From contig JAFAER010000018.1 of the NCBI GenBank assembly GCA_023423895.1, forward strand, positions 71,332-135,331: DNA of 64,000 bases, given 5' to 3'. This stretch comes from Pseudomonadota bacterium. Its GTDB lineage: Bacteria > Myxococcota_A > Polyangia > Polyangiales > Polyangiaceae. The notes under the pieces were generated by a model. That model did no database searches. It worked only from the letters and a program-made list of their open reading frames with translations, and was not told where the DNA came from. Shown here one piece after another: positions 44,081-50,388 of the stretch (its first letter is position 1; each line of letters begins with the position of its first letter). The position numbers and the translations under genes were made by a program.

Positions 44081-44715
44081 TAGATGCGTTGCAGCCAGTA
44101 GCTGTTCAACTGCACCGTCGGCCCGATCGGAAGAGGAAGTGGCGCGATGACCGATCGGTGGTCCACTTCTTTCAGCGCAGGCCCGAACAGATCGAGGACC
44201 TCTCGGCGCGAACGCCGCCTCGGGCCGACCGGGCGCCAGTCGAGGGCGTGACGGCGACCCAGATGAACGAGCACGTAGCTGCCGCCCGGCTTCAGCCAAC
44301 GAAGCAACTGGTCGCGATAGGCGGGCCGGTCGCTCGGGCGAAGCGTGTGCAGGCAGCCGCGATCGAGGATCAGGTCGAAGGGCTCACGCGGCTGGAACTC
44401 GAGAACGCTCCCGACCACCAGCTCGGCGCTTCGTCCACTCGCCTGAACCCGCTCGCGCGCCATGCGCACGGCGGGCTCCATGAAGTCCAGGCCGGTGACC
44501 TGATAGCCGCGCTCCGCGAGCCACAGCGTGAACACGCCCGAGCCGCACCCGATATCGAGGGCACGGCCCGGGTTCGTGTCTGCCTCGGTTGCCTTGCAGA
44601 GCAACTCGGGCGCCGCCTCGCTGTGCCAGGGAAGCTCTTCCGGCCGCTTCGCGTTCCGATAGAGATGCGCGAGGTAGGCGCGCTGGATCTGAGGCATCTT
44701 CACGTTCAGGACCAC
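44080..44715 (-). CDS. SAM-dependent methyltransferase (thiopurine-type/TehB-like)
   Basis: 211 aa. LPWHSEAAPELL is the usual N-terminal segment; motif I RALDIGCGSGVFTLWLAERG; motif II VTGLDFMEPAVRMAR; then FDLILDRGCLHTL and WLKPGGSYVLVHLG. This matches the small-molecule methyltransferases that include thiopurine and tellurite (TehB) enzymes. The start overlaps the end of the preceding DUF gene by 10 nt, and it is the last gene of a three-gene operon with the STAS protein. Substrate unknown. Confidence 0.88.
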   Translation of the reverse strand: MVLNVKMPQIQRAYLAHLYRNAKRPEELPWHSEAAPELLCKATEADTNPGRALDIGCGSGVFTLWLAERGYQVTGLDFMEPAVRMARERVQASGRSAELVVGSVLEFQPREPFDLILDRGCLHTLRPSDRPAYRDQLLRWLKPGGSYVLVHLGRRHALDWRPVGPRRRSRREVLDLFGPALKEVDHRSVIAPLPLPIGPTVQLNSYWLQRI

Positions 44716-45275
44716 TGAACCGTGTACTGAATCTCCTCGGGCGCAGGCTTCTCGAGCGACCAGCCGACCTGTTCGATGGTTGCCTGGGCGCCGACGGCCT
44801 TCATTCCGAAACGCAGGAAGCCGACGGAAGCAGCCCCGACGTGATCGAAGTGCTCGACCTTGCTGAGTCGCATGCTGATCCGCTTGGCATCGTTGTCGAC
44901 GCTGACCACGCTGAACTCGCCGGCCGAGTGATCGCGCTGCCAGAAGGTCGGCACCTTCTTGCAGAAGAGCGCCGGGTTCAGCAGCCGCAAGGCCAACTGG
45001 AGGAACGTGTTCGTTGCCTCGGTGGCCATGAACTCTCCGAGCGACACGAGCGACTCGTAGGCATCCTTCGGGCCGGACGCGTCGACGATCGCACGATGGA
45101 GCACGATGCAGTGCTCACGCGGATACCACTCGACCGGTTTGAGGTCCGCCAACGTCATTCGCAGTGACGGCGGAAAGCTAGCCTTGATCTTCGTCACCTC
45201 GGCGTCCGGATAGTGCTGCTCGATGAACTTGAGCGCTCGCTGGAGCATGTAACCCCGAAGCATCGGTGCTGACAT
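44706..45275 (-). CDS. DUF2378-like/heme-NO-binding-like regulatory protein
   Basis: 189 aa. MLRGYMLQRALKFIEQHYPD, then SLRMTLADLKPVEWYPREHCIVLHRAIVDA and a C-terminal beta region ending in EEIQYTVQWS. The WYP segment with long helices resembles the DUF2378/TIGR02265 group found mainly in myxobacteria, which is distantly related to V4R and heme-NO-binding folds. Assignment is by pattern only. It sits between the STAS protein (41 nt upstream) and the methyltransferase (10-nt overlap), so a signalling role with the STAS protein is plausible. Confidence 0.6.
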   Translation of the reverse strand: MSAPMLRGYMLQRALKFIEQHYPDAEVTKIKASFPPSLRMTLADLKPVEWYPREHCIVLHRAIVDASGPKDAYESLVSLGEFMATEATNTFLQLALRLLNPALFCKKVPTFWQRDHSAGEFSVVSVDNDAKRISMRLSKVEHFDHVGAASVGFLRFGMKAVGAQATIEQVGWSLEKPAPEEIQYTVQWS

Positions 45276-45315
45276 AAGACCTCTCGTTCTCCTTTGCTGT
45301 TCGCTGAGCCGCGCC

Positions 45316-45960
45316 CTACGAATCCAGTGTCGCGGTCCGAACGCGCGAGTTGATGAAGTGCTGCAGCGCGTTCCGAAGCGAGCGATGCGTGAGGACGCCG
45401 CTGAGATCGACCCCCATGTGGACGATCGTCTGCGCGATCCCGGGATTGATTCCCGTCAGGACGCAGTCCGATCCGAGCAACCGGACCGCGCGCGCCATCC
45501 GCAGGAAGTGATCCGCGGTTCCCGTGTCCATCACCTGAATGCCGGTGATGTCGATGATCGCGCACGTTGCCTTCTTCTCGGCAATTGCACCCAGCAGCGC
45601 CTCCGTCATTTCCGAGGCGCGTGTGGTATCGAGCACGCCGACGACCGGGAGACACAGGATGCCTTCCCAGACCTCGATGATTGGCGTCGCCAGCTCTCGG
45701 ATTGCGGCACGCTGAATCTCGATGGTTGCAAGCTTCTCTTCGAGCTCCCGCTGGTTGATCTCGCTTTGCCGCTGGGCATCACCCAGCGAAGCGATCATCG
45801 AGTTGATCCCCTCGTAGAGGGTCGACAACGGATGTTCGGCGGGAAGGTCGGAATGGAGCCGCGTGCCGTAGTGCCCGCTTCCGACGTCGGCGACGACAAG
45901 AAGGATATCGGCTACGCGTTCGACAATGGCCTCACCAACATCATCGATCTGAACGCTCAT
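45316..45960 (-). CDS. STAS-domain stressosome-like protein (RsbR family)
   Basis: 214 aa from ATG 45960 (MSVQIDDVGEAIVERVADIL; the longer frame is rejected). Residues 1-95 are a helical sensor part with a coiled-coil (REINQRELEEKLATIEIQRAA-like region). Residues about 95-210 are the STAS domain: LATPIIEVWEGILCLPVVGVLD, AIIDITGIQVMDTGTADHFLRM with the phosphorylatable Thr in place of Ser, and VLTGINPGIAQTIVHMGVDLS. This is the RsbR/RsbRD layout used in stressosomes. First gene of the operon; no RsbT/RsbW kinase or RsbS homologue in the window. Confidence 0.88.
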   Translation of the reverse strand: MSVQIDDVGEAIVERVADILLVVADVGSGHYGTRLHSDLPAEHPLSTLYEGINSMIASLGDAQRQSEINQRELEEKLATIEIQRAAIRELATPIIEVWEGILCLPVVGVLDTTRASEMTEALLGAIAEKKATCAIIDITGIQVMDTGTADHFLRMARAVRLLGSDCVLTGINPGIAQTIVHMGVDLSGVLTHRSLRNALQHFINSRVRTATLDS

Positions 45961-46041
45961 CAATTTCGCCCGGCAATCCCCCCGGTTGAAATTCGTTAAT
46001 GCAGCCGGGGCGGAACATGCCATGGGGTCTTGGGCCGCGCC

Positions 46042-46054
46042 TAGCAAATTCGTC
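46042..46054. repeat. 13-mer TAGCAAATTCGTC, second copy
   Basis: Exact copy of 42368-42380. Both lie in AT-richer promoter regions, here 82 bp upstream of the STAS gene. The 45961-46498 interval otherwise holds no convincing gene. Confidence 0.4.
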
Positions 46055-46160
46055 AGTTTTATCGCTTTCCGGAAAACCATGGGGGACGCGTGGAGGGCAT
46101 CATGGGAGCGCAGCGTCCGAGGAACTACAGGGAGCGACTCGACCGCCGGTGCGTCCGTCC

Positions 46161-46180
46161 TCTCGTCTCGTCTCGTCTCG
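46161..46180 (+). repeat. Four 5-bp TCTCG repeats
   Basis: (TCTCG)4 in non-coding DNA between the STAS gene and the Fur-like box. A short slippage tract; no function suggested. Confidence 0.7.
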
Positions 46181-46453
46181 CGCGCCGCCACGCGTGAGGC
46201 GAGTCGACGAGGATGCTCCGTCGAGCTGCTGACCGAGCGGCGCCACGTCGACGCGCACCGGACGTTCGCGACCACACGATCCTCGCCGGCCGAGGGGCGC
46301 GCTTCGAGGTCGTCGAATACGACGGGCTGGTCGACCGCGCGCGCGGTGCTCGACGACGCGTGGCGGATCCGCTTCGAGGTCTGGAGGCGGGTTCGGCACG
46401 GGGCACAGCGGGTGAGCGCCGTCGGCACAAGCTCAACCGATCTCAGACGATAT

Positions 46454-46468
46454 TGAAAGTCACTTTCA
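46454..46468. promoter_or_regulatory. Perfect 7-1-7 palindrome resembling a Fur box
   Basis: TGAAAGT-C-ACTTTCA, perfectly symmetric, in an AT-rich stretch 31 nt before the ATG at 46499. It has the 7-1-7 layout of Fur sites (TGAWAAT-N-ATTWTCA) but with G/C at the inner positions, so PerR/Zur or another regulator is possible. It would control the ORF at 46499 and perhaps the ferredoxin-NADP reductase gene. Confidence 0.5.
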
Positions 46469-46498
46469 TTTTGTTGCGAATCGCCTATACCATGGCGC

Positions 46499-46942
46499 AT
46501 GGACGACCGACGCCCGGGCCTCGTCGACGAGACGCGGCGTGCCCTCGCGGCGGCGGGAATCGAAGCGTTCCGTCGGGCCGACGAGGCTTCCGCACGTGCG
46601 CTCGACCGCCTTGCGCTCGAGGAAGCGGAGCGTGTCTGCGCGCTCGCCGAGAGCGGGGCCGAGGCTGCGATGGTGGTCGCGCCCGTCCTCCAGACCATCG
46701 CATGCAACGGCCGGGCAGAGCTCGAGCGTTGCGCCGGCAACGAGGACGAAGCTCGCGAGCTGCTCGACCTTGCTCTGCAGCGTCTCATCGATATAGGTAG
46801 CGGTCCGTCAGTGCCTTTCGCCGTACGCGCGGCAGCCGCGCCAACTCGCAGCCCGCTCTCGCCGAGCTCGTTCGACACACTCCGGACTCGTCTCCGGACG
46901 CGCTCGGGCCCGCCGTCGCGAGCGCGATGGCCGCGTGGGTGA
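46499..46942 (+). CDS. Hypothetical helical ORF downstream of the Fur-like box, probably frameshifted
   Basis: 147 aa. The first ~100 residues look like real protein (VDETRRALAAAGIEAFRRAD, LDRLALEEAERVCALAES, AGNEDEARELLDLALQRLI), mostly amphipathic helix. The remainder (RSPLSPSSFDTLRTRLRTRS) is poor in this frame, while another frame from 46801 to 47007 reads SQPALAELVRHTPDSSPDAL and SAMAAWVSVRTVLAS, so a frameshift near 46800 is likely. No family recognised. Start ATG at 46499 rather than 46492 by composition. Confidence 0.4.
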   Translation: MDDRRPGLVDETRRALAAAGIEAFRRADEASARALDRLALEEAERVCALAESGAEAAMVVAPVLQTIACNGRAELERCAGNEDEARELLDLALQRLIDIGSGPSVPFAVRAAAAPTRSPLSPSSFDTLRTRLRTRSGPPSRARWPRG

Positions 46943-47015
46943 GCGTCAGAACCGTGCTCGCGTCCCGGAGCTCTTCCGAAACCCGCAACCAACCCGTCGT
47001 CTCGTAGTCGAAGAC

Positions 47016-47828
47016 ATGATGAACACTTCTCCGATCTCCGCTCCGGCGCCCTGGCGGTCGAAATACACGGCCGAGCGCGTGCTCGACGTTCACCACTGGA
47101 CCGACCGCCTCTTCACCATTCGCTGCACGCGCAACGGCGGCTTCCGTTTCGCGAACGGCCAGTTCGTGATGATGGGCCTCGAAGTCGCCGGCTCGCCGCT
47201 CGTGCGCGCGTATTCGATGGCGAGCGCCAATCACGAGGACTGCCTCGAGTTCTTCTCGATCAAGGTCGAAGACGGGCCACTCACCTCGCGTCTTCAGCAC
47301 GTGAAGGCGGGTGACGACATCCTGGTGGGCACGCGCCCGACCGGGACGCTCACGATCGGCAACTTGCGGCCGGGGAAGACGCTCTGGCTCCTCGCCACGG
47401 GGACCGGCCTCGCGCCGTTCTTGAGCATCATCAAGGACCCCGATACGTACGAGCGCTTCGATCGCGTCGTGCTCGCGCATACGTGCCGGAACGTCGACGA
47501 CCTCGCCTACGGGCGCTTCATCGAGCACGAGCTCCCCTCCAGCGAGCTGCTCGGAGAGATCGTTCGCCCGCGCCTCGTCTACTACCCGTCTGTGACGCGC
47601 GAGGCTTTCCGCACGCAGGGGCGCATCACGGACCTGCTCGCGACCGGCCGCGCGTGCTCCGATCTCGGCCTGCCGGCGCTCGACCCCTCGCGGGATCGCA
47701 TCATGCTCTGCGGTAACCCGGAGATGCTGAAGGAGACGTCGACGTGGCTCGAGTCTCGCAGCTTCGAAGAGGGCAACAGCGGAGAGCCGGGGGACTACCT
47801 CATCGAGAAGGCGTTCGTCCTGAAGTAG
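47016..47828 (+). CDS. fpr: Ferredoxin--NADP(+) reductase
   Basis: 270 aa from ATG 47016. FAD-binding barrel with FANGQFVMMGLEVAGSPLVRAYS (RAYS is the flavin motif), then KVEDGPLTSRLQHVKAGDD and the NADP domain with LLATGTGLAPFLSIIKDP, LAHTCRNVDDLAYG, and IMLCGNPEMLKET. The C-terminus ends in an aromatic-adjacent EKAFVLK, as in subclass of bacterial FPRs that transfer electrons between NADPH and ferredoxin/flavodoxin. In other bacteria fpr is often iron- or oxidative-stress regulated, which fits the upstream Fur-like palindrome. Confidence 0.93.
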   Translation: MMNTSPISAPAPWRSKYTAERVLDVHHWTDRLFTIRCTRNGGFRFANGQFVMMGLEVAGSPLVRAYSMASANHEDCLEFFSIKVEDGPLTSRLQHVKAGDDILVGTRPTGTLTIGNLRPGKTLWLLATGTGLAPFLSIIKDPDTYERFDRVVLAHTCRNVDDLAYGRFIEHELPSSELLGEIVRPRLVYYPSVTREAFRTQGRITDLLATGRACSDLGLPALDPSRDRIMLCGNPEMLKETSTWLESRSFEEGNSGEPGDYLIEKAFVLK

Positions 47829-47905
47829 TCGGCACCACGCGTTCGGGAGCACGCCTGCGGTAGAGCTTTGCTGCGCAGCTGAGCTTGGGTGCTACGGTTG
47901 GCGGC

Positions 47906-49105
47906 ATGTCGCCCGTGGCCATCCGAAGCGCCAGTCGACTGCACATCGTGGCGTGGGACCAGCGCGGCCACTGGCTGACGGATCTCGATTCCCGTCGCAC
48001 GCTGCTCCTCGATCCTGCGGGGACCATCGTGGAGACGAGCGAGCCGTTTCCCACCGCCGTGAATGTGCCGGCCAATGCCCCTTATCCGCGCGGCTCGGTG
48101 CTCGCGGCGCAGGTGCCGTACGCGGATGCGGAGGACTCGCAGCTGCCGAAGCTCCCGGCGAGCGTCCCTCACGGCTGGACCGTGCGCTGGGGCGATCGCT
48201 GGGCCGTGCTTGCCATGGCGGACAAGCTCTTCGTCGGGCGCGGGACGCAGGTCGTCGCCATCGTGCACCTCGAGAGCAGCAGCGACCAAATCCGCGCGTA
48301 TCCACCCGGACTCGTGATCCGCCTCTTCGGCAGCGACCACGCGTTCCCGTGGGATGCGTTCGATGGCGCCGAGCTCTACGCCACGCCCTACGTCATCCAG
48401 CTGGCTGCGTCGGTGCAGCGGCGCGCACGAGTGTTGCTCGCCGGCGCGACGATCTCGCGCCTGGAGATCCTCGAGCCAGAGCCCCACTGGAGAAACACGG
48501 TGACGGTGCCCTCACGTGGCAACCCGCTGGGGCTTGCGGCCGGCGAGCTCGTGCTGGCCGTCGGCAACGAGGTGGAGGGGCAGTTCGCGATCGCCGAAGT
48601 GCAGCGCGGGGAGCTCGCAACGAGCGTGACGTCGGTCACACGTGGCGAGCCGATGCTCGTCGGCAGGAGCAAGGCTCGACGACCAGCGTGGGTCGCCCGG
48701 CTGGTCCGCGCGGGTCTCGTCGATTCGGCGACGGACGTGCCCGAGCACACATGGTTCGACGAGCCGGTCAAGGCGCTCGCATCGATCTACGAACCACGCG
48801 CAGCGCTCGATCGTGGCTTCGTCTGGTACAGCTTGAAGATCCGTAACGACACGGAGAGCCCCACCGCCGACTTCGCGCGGATGGCGCAGGCGCCCAGGGG
48901 TGCACTCAAAGGCATTCGGTTCCCAGAGGACGGAGACGCCAACGACGTCGAGGAGCTCCTCGTCAAGGTCAACGCGCGGCTCGCACAGCTGGGGCTGTCG
49001 CGGCGAATCTACGAGCTCGCCACCGATGATACCTGGTACGCCTTCATCGCGCGCACGCCAGCGGAGCTCGCAACCTTGAAAGGCGCCGGCCTGATCGTTC
49101 AGTGA
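47906..49105 (+). CDS. Hypothetical protein, probable beta-propeller-like N-terminal part
   Basis: 399 aa from ATG 47906. No signal peptide. The first 270 residues alternate short strands and loops (LHIVAWDQRGHWLTDLDSRRTLLLDP, GWTVRWGDRWAVLAMADKLF, RLEILEPEPHWRNTVTVPSRG), suggestive of a propeller or beta-rich fold. The last 120 residues are mixed helix-strand (DVEELLVKVNARLAQLGLSRRIYELATDD). I recognise no family. Single gene, 77 nt after fpr. Confidence 0.6.
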   Translation: MSPVAIRSASRLHIVAWDQRGHWLTDLDSRRTLLLDPAGTIVETSEPFPTAVNVPANAPYPRGSVLAAQVPYADAEDSQLPKLPASVPHGWTVRWGDRWAVLAMADKLFVGRGTQVVAIVHLESSSDQIRAYPPGLVIRLFGSDHAFPWDAFDGAELYATPYVIQLAASVQRRARVLLAGATISRLEILEPEPHWRNTVTVPSRGNPLGLAAGELVLAVGNEVEGQFAIAEVQRGELATSVTSVTRGEPMLVGRSKARRPAWVARLVRAGLVDSATDVPEHTWFDEPVKALASIYEPRAALDRGFVWYSLKIRNDTESPTADFARMAQAPRGALKGIRFPEDGDANDVEELLVKVNARLAQLGLSRRIYELATDDTWYAFIARTPAELATLKGAGLIVQ

Positions 49106-49236
49106 CAAATCCGTTCGCTGAGATAGGGCTGGGGCGCCACGGCAAAGCGGCACGCACCCAGCGCGTGAGCGTTCGTTGGAGGTTGGGGCGCTTCCGTTTT
49201 CCGCCTCTTCGCTGTTAGCGTTCGCCGGCAACAGCG

Positions 49237-49623
49237 ATGCGAGACAACGACTTCGGGAGTAGTTGCTCTGGGCGGTTGGGACCTTGGCGCGAACGCGGTC
49301 GGTTCGGAACACGACGAGGCGTCATCTGCTGGCTGTTTGTGGTTCTGCTCGGGAACGTTGCTTGCGGCCCGCAGGTCTATGTTCGCAATCATGCAGAGCG
49401 AGAGCTGCGTAGGCGCGCTGCCTTCGAGACCGGTTGCCCGGCCGATCAGCTCTCGTTGACCCCGCTGTCGTCCGCGATGGGCGTCGAGTCGAGGGACAGG
49501 AGCACCGACACTCCCAGAACGATGGGCGTCTCCGGGTGCGGGAAGAGGGGCATCTACGTTTACGTCGCGGGGCAGGGCTATGTGCTCAATGCCGCGAGCC
49601 ACAAAGCCCACACGGACCCCTAA
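49237..49623 (+). CDS. Small lipoprotein with conserved Cys
   Basis: 128 aa. A long polar n-region precedes GVICWLFVVLLGNVAC, the lipoprotein signal; later in-frame starts could shorten it. The mature domain (about 80 aa) has CPADQLSLTPLSS, GVSGCGKRGIYVYV and NAASHKAHTDP. This Cys-x..x-CGKR pattern recurs in short myxobacterial lipoproteins of unknown function. It converges with the DUF1579 fragment, sharing four bases at the stops. Confidence 0.65.
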   Translation: MRDNDFGSSCSGRLGPWRERGRFGTRRGVICWLFVVLLGNVACGPQVYVRNHAERELRRRAAFETGCPADQLSLTPLSSAMGVESRDRSTDTPRTMGVSGCGKRGIYVYVAGQGYVLNAASHKAHTDP

Positions 49624-49940
49624 GCGGCTGGTGCTCGCGTGCGTCGGTGACGTCGTTCGGCATGCGTCAGCGGCTGTCGCGCGTCCCCTTTCTCGTAGGC
49701 GACCGTCAGCTCGCCGGCGATCGGCTGGCCCATGGCGCGCGAGACGTAGCTGAAACGCAGGAACCGCCCGCCGAGGAGCATCGCGATGGTGCCGTCCCAC
49801 GGCGCGACCTCGGCGGCCTCGGGGTTGCTCGGATCGACATACGTCTTGGCCGTGCCCGTCCATCGTCCGGCCAACCGGGCGAGACGTGCGTGAAGGTCGG
49901 TCGGCGAGAAGGGCCCCGTAGCCGCTGCAGCGAGATCCAT
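49620..49940 (-). pseudogene. 3'-truncated DUF1579-like gene
   Basis: 106 aa. Residues 1-75 match the beginning of DUF1579 proteins (LARLAGRWTGTAKTYVDPSNPEA, then TIAMLLGGRFLRFSYVSRAMG and GELTVAYEKGD), which normally continue to 150-190 aa. After AYEKGD near 49710 the reading changes to ARQPLTHAERRHRRTRAPAA, which has no coding character and runs into the convergent lipoprotein gene. The 3' half appears to be deleted. Confidence 0.65.
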
Positions 49941-50301
49941 CGTGCGTTGCCACGGGGTGCCATCGCGCCGCCGCTCAGGGCTGGGGCGTGCTGCGCTCGT
50001 CGTTCGTGCGGAGGGAACGCGCGATGCGGACGGAGCGAACGGCAGTCGTCGCTACTGCCCGGCGCCTGATGACGTGGGGACCCTGAAGCGAAGCGTCCGA
50101 ACTGCTGTAAGGTGGCGTGCCAGATGCGAGACGAAGCCAGGCGCGCGATGCTTCTCAAGATCCGTCCCTCCTTCGGGCGCACGGGATCCTCTCGCGCCGC
50201 GAGCGGCATGACCTTGCCGTGGCAGCTCTCCGCTCCGTGATCGCTCCCGCGGCCGAGCAGCTCCTCACCATCAGCTACGGAATCGGCGCCGTACCCGCGG
50301 C

Positions 50302-50330
50302 AGTTGCCGACGTAGGTTAACTAGGCAACT
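50302..50330. promoter_or_regulatory. Second tripartite operator-like element
   Basis: AGTTGCC at 50302-50308, GGTTAAC (degenerate half-site) at 50315-50321 and GGCAACT at 50324-50330. Half-site offsets (13 and 9 bp) equal those at 27414-27442. It lies in the 448-bp gene-free stretch between the DUF1579 fragment and the end of the carotenoid operon, so its target may have been lost. Apart from this and the hairpin at 50353, that stretch holds nothing recognisable. Confidence 0.45.
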
Positions 50331-50352
50331 ACTCCGCGAGAGAGCTCCGGCC

Positions 50353-50379
50353 GCCGGCCCTCGCTCAGCCAAGGCCGGC
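50353..50379 (-). terminator. Hairpin after the carotenoid operon
   Basis: GCCGGCC (50353-50359) pairs with GGCCGGC (50373-50379), a perfect 7-bp GC stem with a 13-nt loop, starting 10 nt past the stop of the crtB fusion on the minus strand. No clear U-tract, so it may act with Rho. Confidence 0.55.
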
Positions 50380-50388
50380 ACACACCAC

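Noticed and set aside
50117..50320. 67-aa plus-strand ORF beside the 50302 element
   Set aside because: Only its last half looks protein-like, there is no ribosome site, and it ends inside the operator-like element.
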